Below the pieces are notes generated by a model. That model did no database searches. It was not told the origin of the DNA and saw only the letters and a program-made list of their open reading frames with translations. From Motilimonas cestriensis (lineage in GTDB: Bacteria > Pseudomonadota > Gammaproteobacteria > Enterobacterales > CBDFNC01), in contig NZ_JAIMJA010000029.1 of assembly GCF_021295315.1 (NCBI RefSeq), forward strand, positions 1 through 44,078: 44,078 nucleotides of DNA. The letters are read 5' to 3'. This document shows positions 8,658 through 15,910 of the stretch, in pieces; the stretch's first letter is position 1; each line of letters starts with the position of its first letter. The position numbers and the translations under genes were made by a program.

Positions 8658-9305
8658 ATGAATAAAATGAACAACCCTAGTGAAATTAACAGTTTTTTTG
8701 AGTCTTATATTGACTGGATAACCGAACTTTTTCCTGAATTGCCAGTAGGGCATCCAATGAAAGGTTCTGAAGCGGATAAGTTGATTGAACACGAGTATGC
8801 CATATTTAAGTCTGACATGTTGAGTGATGATATTCTCAAGCTCTCAGATAATCCTGATATACCAAAATATTATTTGGAATTTTTATCGGAGTATAGTTAT
8901 CGAAACCTTGAGGTTCCGTTATTCTCATTTCCTTCTACGCACCCTGAGGATGGTTTACGTGAAATTAAATCTGATATTGGACGTTATATTGAGTATGGGC
9001 TGGTTCCGTTTGTTTACGATAAATCTGGCACCGGATACTACTCTATAGACCTTCGTCAGGAGGAGGCAGTAGTATTTTACAAAAATGATGAGCGTCCAAG
9101 CTTGACGGTAAGAAACAAGAAATTGGCATCGTCATTTTTGTCAGTCCTAATATTTCTTAAGGAATACCTGGACTGGGGGGGGAATATTAGTGGTCTGGAT
9201 GATGAGTACAAGCCTGAAGCATTAGCCGAGCTAAAAGGTATTGATTCGCAAATTGGTGCTGTTTGGGAAGACTGGTGGTTGCCACGCCTATTGTTCAATG
9301 CATAG
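8658..9305 (+). CDS. SMI1/KNR4 (SUKH) family immunity protein
   Basis: A 215-aa soluble protein with the SUKH layout: an N-terminal helical part, LPxxYxxFLxxY-like IPKYYLEFLSEYSYRNLEVPLF, then IGRYIEYGLVPFVYDKSGTG followed by YSIDL and VVFYKND strands. SUKH proteins are the commonest immunity partners of nuclease toxins in polymorphic toxin systems. The start is supported by AGAG about ten bases before the ATG. It directly follows the toxin-tip gene on the same strand, as expected for a toxin-immunity pair. The group II intron fragment begins 32 bases after its stop. Confidence 0.75.
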   Translation: MNKMNNPSEINSFFESYIDWITELFPELPVGHPMKGSEADKLIEHEYAIFKSDMLSDDILKLSDNPDIPKYYLEFLSEYSYRNLEVPLFSFPSTHPEDGLREIKSDIGRYIEYGLVPFVYDKSGTGYYSIDLRQEEAVVFYKNDERPSLTVRNKKLASSFLSVLIFLKEYLDWGGNISGLDDEYKPEALAELKGIDSQIGAVWEDWWLPRLLFNA

Positions 9306-9337
9306 CTTAATTTAGAAGAGAAATAATGGGACATCCA

Positions 9338-9855
9338 GTGCGCCGAGCTAAATCGGTAGAAGATTGGAGGTGAAAGCCCTCTGACTGGTAAGACCTAGCA
9401 AGTCGCCAGTACCCCGAGTCATGGGCGGCGTGCCGTGAGGCACGCGGTTAAGCGTTGACAGGGGAAGCCATAGGCTAAGTATTGAGCTGCGTAATCACCC
9501 TTTATGTGTGTTGACCTTGTTGGATGAAGGGGAAAGCAATATAGACCTGAGGCGTTATGCGAGTTTCAGGCTAACACGTCGCAGTCGTAGACCTTACGCA
9601 TGTGGTGATGTCTTTTATGCGGAACTCGGGAGGTCTTGTCGTTAGCTTGCGGAGCAGGCAGCAACTAGGAAGCGAAAGTGCATAGCTAGTTGCCATTAAC
9701 GGCAAGAAGTCGGATCCATTCATAGTAGTGAGGAAGCAGACGAACAATCATGGTCAGTGTTTAACGCATTACCCTTGAGCGGAGTCCGTGGAGCGAAGGG
9801 ATGGAACAAAGAGAAAGTCGATCAACAGGCGTACGACCATGACTCAGAGCATGGT
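9338..9855 (+). mobile_element. Group II intron 5' fragment, truncated
   Basis: The 5' end GTGCGCCGAGC fits a bacterial group II intron start (GUGYG). It is followed by hallmark ribozyme-like segments such as GAGGTGAAAGCCCTC, GGATGAAGGGGAAAGCAATA, and CATAGTAGTGAGGAAG just before the usual intron-ORF region. A short frame resembling the start of an intron-encoded reverse transcriptase (VRGAKGWNKEKVDQQAYD) ends after about 25 residues at a TAG near 9853. No reverse-transcriptase body or domain V follows, so only domains I to early IV remain and the intron cannot splice. Sequence belonging to the REP-transposase element starts at the break. Confidence 0.75.
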
Positions 9856-9938
9856 GAATAGCGGACACCCACCACTTTTTGCGCTAACGCACATCCTGAG
9901 CCATAGTTTAAAAACCACTTATGGAGCAGGATGTGGCC

Positions 9939-10931
9939 ATGACTTTGCCTCGCGGGCAGTTGATCTGCCCTGAATCAACGCCTTACTATCATGTCACCAG
10001 TCGCTGTGTGCGCCGTGCCTTTTTATGCGGTATCGACCACTATACTCAGCAGAGTTACGAGCATCGCAAGCCTTGGGTGTTGGATAAACTAAAGCAACTA
10101 GCGGACATTTTCACCATCGATGTCTGCGCTTACGCCATTATGAGCAATCATTACCATTTGATATTGCATATTAATTTGCTTGAGAACCGCAATCTATCTG
10201 ATAGTGAAGTTGCAGCGCGTTGGCAGCAGATGTTTGCCATGCCCATGCTGGTAGATGATTGGTTAATGGGAAAAGAGCAAACAGGTGCAGAGCAAGCGGT
10301 AGTGGCTGAATTAATTGCTGAATGGCGCAGTCGCCTTAAAAACATCAGCTGGTTTATGCGCTGTTTAAATGAAGACATTGCGCGCAAGGCCAATCAAGAA
10401 GACCGCTGCAAAGGGCATTTTTGGGAGGGGCGCTTTAAAAGTCAAGCCTTACTGGATGAAAAGGCCCTGCTTACCTGCATGACTTACGTTGATTTAAACC
10501 CCATCCGCGCCGATATGTGCCAGCGTGTTGAAGAGCAATAATTCACCTCGATTTATGAGCGTATTCAGCAATTTAAAGCGAAGCAGAATGACCAGATTGT
10601 GAAATCCGAGCTGTTACCCTTTGAGCGCCAATTCGATACTCGACAACCCCATGAAATCCCGTTCTATTTTGAAGAATACCTGCAACTGGTTGATTGGACG
10701 GGTCGTGCCATTCGCGATGATAAGCGCGGCTATATTCCCGCCGATGAACCCAAGTTATTACACGAGCTGGGTATTGAACAAGATAGCTGGTTGCAACTGG
10801 TCAGTTACTTTAGCCGAAGTTTTGGCAGCGCCGCAGGCAGTTGGGAGCATCTGACTGCCCACAGTAGAAAGGCTGGCCACTGCTGGACGCGAGGACAAAC
10901 GGCATGTAATCGACTGAGTGGGTTGGGATAA
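9939..10931 (+). pseudogene. REP-associated Y1 transposase (RAYT/IS200-like), interrupted by an in-frame stop
   Basis: A TnpA-REP type tyrosine transposase of about 330 aa. The first part reads PYYHVTSRCVRRAFLCG, then the metal-binding HUH core MSNHYHLIL, then GHFWEGRFKSQALLDEKALLTCMTYVDLNPIRA, all typical of this family. A TAA at 10539-10541 ends it, but the same frame continues without a frameshift (FTSIYERIQQFKAKQN onward) to 10931, so one nonsense change splits the gene. The start at 9939 has AGGA seven bases upstream; an ATG at 9921 is also open. The C-terminal half matters for REP binding in relatives, so the element is probably inactive unless the stop is read through. Confidence 0.85.
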
Positions 10932-11187
10932 TATTTTCCGCAGCACAAACTAACTGCGTAACTTGCTTAACAGGCAGGATTGCTCACACCTAAAAATTAC
11001 ACATCCAGTCAGAACTACGGATTTCTAATAACATTGTAGCCAAACCTTCCATCCATTAATGAATCAGCAGCGAATCCTTACAGCAGATCTAGCCTTTTTC
11101 GCTGGCTTTTTGCGCCATCAGATAGCTAGATTATTTAGATGGCTGTCCGATATTAATAGACTGAGTGGGTTTGGATAAAACTAACCT
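10932..11187. other. Non-coding remnant downstream of the RAYT
   Basis: No credible gene is present. GACTGAGTGGGTTGGGATA at 10913-10931 (the end of the transposase frame) recurs with one mismatch at 11159-11177, so the element's 3' tip seems to be duplicated. A small inverted repeat, ATCTAGC with GCTAGAT, lies between about 11086 and 11133 and may be part of a degenerate REP-type structure. Confidence 0.5.
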
Positions 11188-11417
11188 GAAAAAAGCTGCC
11201 CGTCGCATAACCATACTATCTAGCCAGTTTCTATGAGCTGGTGGAGCCATGCCCAATTTCTATCAATCCGCTCAGAGCTTAGCATTTCAGTTCAATTTCC
11301 AGTTTTAACTGAACCGACAGTAGACTTGCTTGTCGCAAATTAGCAAACAAAATTTGGCAATTGTTGCGGTGGCTTGGTATAAGTTTGCTTAATTATTTGG
11401 GTGGGTGTCCCAGCTTT
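11188..11417 (+). repeat. Direct repeat copy 2 (about 230 bp) heading the second cargo
   Basis: This is the second copy of the block at 8028-8268, in the same orientation. It diverges mainly in the last 45 bases before the shared GGTGGGTGTCCCAGCTTT end. A short frame starting MPNFYQSAQ inside it stops after 19 codons, so the repeat is not a gene. It stands about 85 bases before a pair of AT-rich genes, mirroring copy 1 before the toxin pair. Confidence 0.85.
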
Positions 11418-11473
11418 CCTTTTCCAGCTTTCCCATAGGTGGGTGTCCCAGCTTTCCCTTTCCAGCTTTCGCA
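11399..11473 (+). repeat. Tandem 37-38 bp repeat at the end of repeat copy 2
   Basis: Two adjacent units each read GGTGGGTGTCCCAGCTTTCC, then a short T/C stretch and CCAGCTTTC (11399-11435 and 11436-11473). With the copy at 8251-8268 and an inverted GGACACCCACC at 9863-9873, the GGTGGGTGTCC core occurs four times around the REP transposase. It may be that element's recognition repeat, but this is inference. Confidence 0.7.
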
Positions 11474-11500
11474 TGCGCAATAACTAATAAAAGGTTGTCT

Positions 11501-12073
11501 ATGAAGAGCAATGTAGGATTAAAATTGAGTTTTTTTACTAAATATAAGTTGTATCGAAGAGGGTTTGATTTTCGCTTTGTTGTTATATTTATGGCTATTG
11601 GTTTTATTGGGATTGTTCAGAGTCGTTATTTTAAACCTTTTCCGGATAATAAGCTTCTCAGTCAACCACAAAGTGTTTTTTTAACAGGGGTTGTTTATGT
11701 TAAGCAGAAAAAAGGAGAGTTAATTAAATTTCTGACTGCGGATCAGTTGAAAGTGCTTAATGACAGTATACAGGCTGGGGCTAAAAACCGTTACAGGCAT
11801 GCTAAAGCCTCTTTTGATAAGCATCCAGATAGTTCAAGATACTGCTCTGTGGTAATTAATCTCATAAATAACCCTTTCAGCAAGGTGCAGTTATCAGGTC
11901 TTGTTGAATTAGATTTTAACAAAGGCATAAATCATGTTAGTTTGCGAAGTTTTTCTTTTGGTCATGAAAATGTTAATAGTAGTCGCCACGCTAATGAGCG
12001 AATGGATCAGGTGATTACGCTGCCTTTAGATTTTTTGTTAGAAATTGCTGGAATAAGTAAAAATGATTGCTGA
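11501..12073 (+). CDS. AT-rich single-pass membrane protein of unknown function
   Basis: I do not recognise this 190-aa protein. Start 11501 is preceded by AAAAGG at the right distance; an upstream frame open from 11405 runs through the tandem repeat and is unlikely. A basic N-terminus (residues 1-26) precedes one transmembrane helix (FVVIFMAIGFIGIV, about 27-41). The rest, about 145 residues, has no clear catalytic motif. Base composition is far more AT-rich than the flanking his and GST genes, suggesting recent transfer. It overlaps the next gene by 11 bases, so the two are probably translated together. Confidence 0.7.
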   Translation: MKSNVGLKLSFFTKYKLYRRGFDFRFVVIFMAIGFIGIVQSRYFKPFPDNKLLSQPQSVFLTGVVYVKQKKGELIKFLTADQLKVLNDSIQAGAKNRYRHAKASFDKHPDSSRYCSVVINLINNPFSKVQLSGLVELDFNKGINHVSLRSFSFGHENVNSSRHANERMDQVITLPLDFLLEIAGISKNDC

Positions 12074-12689
12074 AAAGCTGAAAGTACAAGATTACATTGT
12101 TTTTTTTATGATGGAATTAGTGGTTGGTTTTTTTATTTTTTTTATTTTTTCATACACTTTTTCTCATTTTATTTCAACTAAAGGTTCAGAGTTAAGTGTG
12201 GAGGATTTTATAAATAATGAGAGTGTCTATACAAAGGAGTTTAGACAGTGGGGGGTGACATCATATATTTTATCTTATCGAGAAAATGAACATTCTATTA
12301 ATTTTGAAGAAGTTCGATTAAAAGATTCTGTTACCTATAATAGTTTGTCTCAGCAACTTCTTGAAGAGAGAAAGTTAATTCAGCCAGTTCCAATAAAACA
12401 AACCCTAGCTACAAGGTGTCTAATTACATTGGTTCCTAGAGAAAAGCCGGAAATAAATTACATAGAAAATGATGAGCTAAGAAGAGGGTTTGTAACCTAT
12501 CCTATTCTTTTTCTGGACAATGAAATTAGAAGTTTACCAAGAGTGTCCTCAGAATTTTTTTATAATTTTGAGCATATGATTTATGCGGATAAAAAAGGGG
12601 TGGTGTTTAACGACCCTGAGTTTGTGTTGTTGATGAAACATGCGTTTGCAGAATTGGCAAATAACAATGACTTTTCATGCTTATATTAG
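12063..12689 (+). CDS. AT-rich membrane protein of unknown function, partner of the preceding gene
   Basis: Unrecognised 208-aa protein. A short N-terminus is followed by a Phe-rich transmembrane helix (about residues 12-36, VVGFFIFFIFSYTFSHF) encoded by long T runs; the remaining 170 residues look soluble and mixed alpha/beta, with no motif I can name. Its first 11 bases overlap the preceding gene. Both proteins have one N-terminal helix and a similar-sized outer domain, so they could form a membrane complex. The repeat-headed placement matches the toxin-immunity pair upstream, so an effector-immunity or defence pair is one possibility without direct motif support. Confidence 0.7.
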   Translation: MIAEKLKVQDYIVFFMMELVVGFFIFFIFSYTFSHFISTKGSELSVEDFINNESVYTKEFRQWGVTSYILSYRENEHSINFEEVRLKDSVTYNSLSQQLLEERKLIQPVPIKQTLATRCLITLVPREKPEINYIENDELRRGFVTYPILFLDNEIRSLPRVSSEFFYNFEHMIYADKKGVVFNDPEFVLLMKHAFAELANNNDFSCLY

Positions 12690-12762
12690 CTAAATAAAGC
12701 TATGACTATCGTCAACTAACTTGAAAAACGCCGTACATGGGAGGATTACCGGAAACCTTGAA

Positions 12763-12787
12763 AAAAAACCGCCAGCGGCGGTTTTTT
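12763..12787. terminator. Terminator of the his genes
   Basis: AAAAAACCGCC-AGC-GGCGGTTTTTT forms an 11-bp hairpin with A and T runs on either side, so it works in both directions. It ends the minus-strand hisF-hisIE transcript and also blocks reading from the AT-rich genes on the plus strand. Confidence 0.9.
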
Positions 12788-12814
12788 CAATTAATAGGTT
12801 ATTATCTCAAATTA

Positions 12815-13447
12815 TTAAAAACGAACAGCTTTTTTACCGTGACGAGATTTAAGTTGGTTAACCACTTCTTCTAGCGCTACGCCTTCGTTTTGCAGTAATA
12901 CCGTTAGGTGGTATAGCAAATCGGCGCTTTCACAAATTAGCTCTTCGCGATCTTTGGCCATGGCTGCTAGGGCGACTTCAACACCTTCTTCACCGACCTT
13001 TTGGCTGATGCGTTTAGTGCCTTTAGCAAATAGGGCGGCGGTGTAGCTTTCGCTTGGATCAGCGGCTTTACGCTCGGCCAAAAATTGCTCTAAGTGGGCA
13101 ATGAAGGTCATGGCAGGCTGCTGCTCGTTTTCAAAACAGCTGACATTGCCTAAATGACACGTTGGGCCGATGGGATTGGCGGTGATCAGTAAGGTGTCGT
13201 TATCGCAATCAGGGGTGATTTCCACCACTTTTAAGAAGTGACCTGAGGTTTCACCTTTACACCAAAGGCGCGATTTAGTGCGGCTAAAGAAGGTTACATT
13301 ACCGGATTCGATAGTGGCGCTTAAGGCTTCTTGGTTGACATAGCCTAGCATGAGCACTTGTGCTGAAACCGCATCTTGTACAATCACTGGCATTAAGCCA
13401 TCAACTTTATCCCAATCTAGGGCACTTAATTTTTCTTCGTTTATCAT
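12815..13447 (-). CDS. hisI: Phosphoribosyl-AMP cyclohydrolase / phosphoribosyl-ATP pyrophosphatase
   Basis: This bifunctional HisIE enzyme carries out steps 2 and 3 of histidine synthesis, hydrolysing phosphoribosyl-ATP to the AMP form and opening the adenine ring. The cyclohydrolase half (about 1-110) has [10 protein letters not shown], the DCDND metal site and [10 protein letters not shown]; the pyrophosphatase half (about 115-205) has the helical [14 protein letters not shown] and [12 protein letters not shown] metal-binding segments. The 210-aa length is normal. The start overlaps the hisF stop by four bases (ATGA), showing translational coupling. Confidence 0.97.
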   Translation of the reverse strand: MINEEKLSALDWDKVDGLMPVIVQDAVSAQVLMLGYVNQEALSATIESGNVTFFSRTKSRLWCKGETSGHFLKVVEITPDCDNDTLLITANPIGPTCHLGNVSCFENEQQPAMTFIAHLEQFLAERKAADPSESYTAALFAKGTKRISQKVGEEGVEVALAAMAKDREELICESADLLYHLTVLLQNEGVALEEVVNQLKSRHGKKAVRF

Positions 13448-14217
13448 AATCTTATGTCAACCCCTTGAGCGATGAGATAGGCTTTAAGTTCGCCAATATT
13501 GATAATGGATTTGTGGAATACGCTGGCCGCGAGTGCGCCATCGACATCAGCTTTGTTGAATACATCCGCAAAGTGGACCATTTCTCCCGCGCCGCCAGAG
13601 GCGATTAACGGTACCGTGCAAATTTCACGTACTCTTGATAACTGCTCTAAGTCATAACCACAGCGCACGCCGTCTTGGTTCATTACGTTCAGTACAATTT
13701 CACCTGCGCCGCGTGATTGCACTTCTTTCACCCAGTCAAAGGTGTTCCAGCGTGTGGTCACGGTGCGCGACTCATCACCGGTGAACTGTTTTACTTGGTA
13801 GGTTTTGGTTTCATCGCAATAGTAAGAGTCGATGCCGACAACAATACATTGCACGCCAAATTTATCAGCTAAACGGTTAATTAAGCTTGGGTCGGCAAGT
13901 GCAGGGGAGTTAATTGATACTTTATCGGCACCAAACTCAAGCACGCGCTTAGCATCGTCTTCGGTTTTAATACCGCCAGCGACACAAAACGGAATATCGA
14001 TCACTTCTGCAACGCGACTTACCCAAGATTTATCTACCACGCGCGCGTCAGAGCTTGCTGTAATATCATAAAACACTAATTCATCTGCGCCTTCTTCGGC
14101 GTAGCGTTTAGCTAAAGGTACGATATCGCCAACAATTTCGTGGTTGCGAAACTTCACCCCTTTAACTACTTTGCCGTCTTTAACGTCTAGGCAGGGTATA
14201 ATACGTTTTGCTAGCAT
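13444..14217 (-). CDS. hisF: Imidazole glycerol phosphate synthase cyclase subunit
   Basis: HisF, with its glutaminase partner HisH, converts PRFAR plus ammonia to imidazole glycerol phosphate and AICAR. The 257-aa beta/alpha barrel begins [13 protein letters not shown], with the catalytic Asp in CLDV, and has the second catalytic Asp in VVGID near the middle; GGIKTEDDA and [10 protein letters not shown] are the two phosphate-binding loops. It is followed by hisI in the usual order. The expected upstream neighbours hisA and hisH are absent: the next gene on this strand is the siderophore exporter, 260 bases away. Confidence 0.97.
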   Translation of the reverse strand: MLAKRIIPCLDVKDGKVVKGVKFRNHEIVGDIVPLAKRYAEEGADELVFYDITASSDARVVDKSWVSRVAEVIDIPFCVAGGIKTEDDAKRVLEFGADKVSINSPALADPSLINRLADKFGVQCIVVGIDSYYCDETKTYQVKQFTGDESRTVTTRWNTFDWVKEVQSRGAGEIVLNVMNQDGVRCGYDLEQLSRVREICTVPLIASGGAGEMVHFADVFNKADVDGALAASVFHKSIINIGELKAYLIAQGVDIRL

Positions 14218-14478
14218 TCCATGCCCTCTTTTCTAAGTGGTTGATTCTTTGCTGTTATATTCAATTCTTTCACTTCCCTTCACCTTCATATTCACATACA
14301 GGTAAATTTTTTGGACTTATATTTTGCATAAATATTCATCTTTTAATACTTATGCGTCCATTTTATCGGGGTAATATATAACAAAATACATTGACGGGAT
14401 ACACGCCTAAGGGCTTGAAATTGACTTCAAGCCCAGCTGGATTGGAGCAAATTAAACTGAAAACAGATTATCTTGCTG
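14218..14478. other. Intergenic region between hisF and the exporter gene
   Basis: No gene is seen. An AT-rich stretch (about 14290-14400) probably carries the hisF promoter, though no clear -35/-10 pair stands out. GGGCTTGAA-ATTGAC-TTCAAGCCC at 14411-14434 is a perfect 9-bp hairpin placed to end the exporter transcript, but it lacks a good U tail. Confidence 0.45.
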
Positions 14479-15693
14479 TTACGCCACACTCGCTTCATGC
14501 CTTGCGCGTAGGCTGCGCAATAGTAAAAAGATGGCAATAGGGGCGCAAAAGGTGGTGAGTATTGTTAGTGAGGCTAAAGATTGAATGCCGATTAACTCGC
14601 CATGAGTATTAGAGGTTAGCAGCACGGAAGATGCCATGCTGGCTGCCCCCGCGGCGAGGCTAGACACCGTACCTTGATAAGACATAAAGGCGGCGCGCTG
14701 ATGAGGTGCAGGAACACGAGACGTGATTGCAGAAATTGCCGCTGTTCGGGCAGAGCTAAACGCCATGAAGAGTATAAAGATAATATATACAGAGAGTGAG
14801 CCCAGTGAAATAAAGCCCAAATAGACAGTCGCGGCAACGAACAAGCTGCTTATCCATAAGGTTGACATGATCCAACCCTTATCAATCGTTCTACCAAAAA
14901 AACGCATTGCCACTAAGCTCGCCACCCCACCAAACAAATACAGCAAACTAATATGTTCTCGGGGAAAATTAAGATTAAATTGAAAGAATGAGGATAAATT
15001 TGGCACCAATAAGAAGTGGCCAAACATACTGATGGCCACTGCACTACAAGCGATAATAACCGCAGGGCTAAACAGCATATTTGCATGGCTGGCAGTCGGT
15101 TGATTATTAGGCTTCAAATGAGCGCGTAAATTTGGCATAAAGTGCCAACAAAAGCCTGCTAACACCAAACCTAATACACCAAAGAAATAAAAGTTTACTT
15201 GCCAAGATACTCGTGCCGAGAGCTCTAACGACAAGGGCACCATGATAATAGCCGCCAACGAAAAGCCACTGGCGACAAAGGCGACGGCTTTTCCTCTTTC
15301 TTTTATATCGGCTACATCAATCACCGATGCCATCATCAAGCCACTAACTGGGCCAGCGAAACAGCCAGCAAGAATAAATAGAGTAAGCAGTTCACTTTGG
15401 GTTGTAGATAAACCACACAGCACAATAAACACAGAGCGAACAACTAAAAAGCCTATCAACGCGTGCTTACGATCAAACCGGTCTAAATAAGGTGCGATGA
15501 AAAAACCCACCAAGGCCGATGCTAATGTGGCGCCACCACTAATATAGCCAATATGCTCGGCTTTCATGTCTAAATGAGTAACAAAATCAGCAGCGAGTGG
15601 CATCACCATCATTAACGTTGCAATAGACAGCATATTGATTAACAGGGCTAATCGCAGCACGTATTTTTTTGCCTTACTATTTTGCAGTTCCAT
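14479..15693 (-). CDS. MFS transporter, probable siderophore exporter
   Basis: A 404-aa, 12-helix major facilitator of the EntS/VabS type. It starts with a short basic tail, then LALLINMLSIATLMMVMPL as helix 1. The helix 2-3 loop DRFDRKHALIG is the MFS motif-A position, and RGKAVAFVASGFSLAAIIM is a typical helix-5 segment. It probably pumps the finished catechol siderophore to the periplasm. It is divergent from the receptor gene and shares with it a 217-base region holding a strong Fur box, so both should be induced by iron starvation. The substrate is inferred from position only. Confidence 0.85.
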   Translation of the reverse strand: MELQNSKAKKYVLRLALLINMLSIATLMMVMPLAADFVTHLDMKAEHIGYISGGATLASALVGFFIAPYLDRFDRKHALIGFLVVRSVFIVLCGLSTTQSELLTLFILAGCFAGPVSGLMMASVIDVADIKERGKAVAFVASGFSLAAIIMVPLSLELSARVSWQVNFYFFGVLGLVLAGFCWHFMPNLRAHLKPNNQPTASHANMLFSPAVIIACSAVAISMFGHFLLVPNLSSFFQFNLNFPREHISLLYLFGGVASLVAMRFFGRTIDKGWIMSTLWISSLFVAATVYLGFISLGSLSVYIIFILFMAFSSARTAAISAITSRVPAPHQRAAFMSYQGTVSSLAAGAASMASSVLLTSNTHGELIGIQSLASLTILTTFCAPIAIFLLLRSLRARHEASVA

Positions 15694-15722
15694 GGCTATT
15701 CACATTGATTAAAAAGGCAAGG

Positions 15723-15768
15723 ATAGTAACCAAAACTCGTTTTACATTCAATAACGGTTCTCATTATC
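15723..15768 (-). promoter_or_regulatory. Exporter promoter with Fur box
   Basis: AATAACGGTTCTCATTATC at 15750-15768 is, on the minus strand, GATAATGAGAACCGTTATT, matching 15 of 19 positions of the Fur consensus GATAATGATAATCATTATC. It abuts a -35 TTGAAT (15746-15751) and a -10 TACTAT (15723-15728) with 17 bases between them, so bound Fur-Fe2+ should block the exporter promoter. Confidence 0.75.
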
Positions 15769-15851
15769 ATTTTTGCTTCTGGTATAAGGTGGCCTGCAAC
15801 GTCCACTTTTTTTCTGAATATTGAAAATAGTCAATATCTAAATACTTGCTA

Positions 15852-15881
15852 TTGATCTTACAAATAACAATAGTTATCATT
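15852..15881 (+). promoter_or_regulatory. Receptor promoter with Fur box
   Basis: TTGATC (15852-15857) and TATCAT (15875-15880) are spaced by 17 bases. AATAACAATAGTTATCATT (15863-15881) covers the spacer and -10, matching about 12 of 19 Fur consensus positions. This is a classic layout for iron-repressed transcription. Confidence 0.65.
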
Positions 15882-15910
15882 CGCGCCACTATTATCATGG
15901 AGTTGTGGCA

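Noticed and set aside
9338-9855. Intact, splicing-competent group II intron
   Set aside because: No reverse-transcriptase body and no domain V-like hairpin follow, so only the 5' part remains.
9331-11009. ACATCCAGT occurring both at the intron 5' junction (9331-9339) and at 11001-11009
   Set aside because: A 9-base match is not convincing in a window this size, and no intron 3' end stands at the second site.
11399-11473. Possible start of a CRISPR array
   Set aside because: Only two tandem units with no distinct spacers and no cas genes; better explained as a REP-like tandem repeat.
14411-14434. Strong terminator for the exporter gene
   Set aside because: The 9-bp hairpin is clear, but the sequence after it on the minus strand is not U-rich, so it is described only as a hairpin in the intergenic entry.
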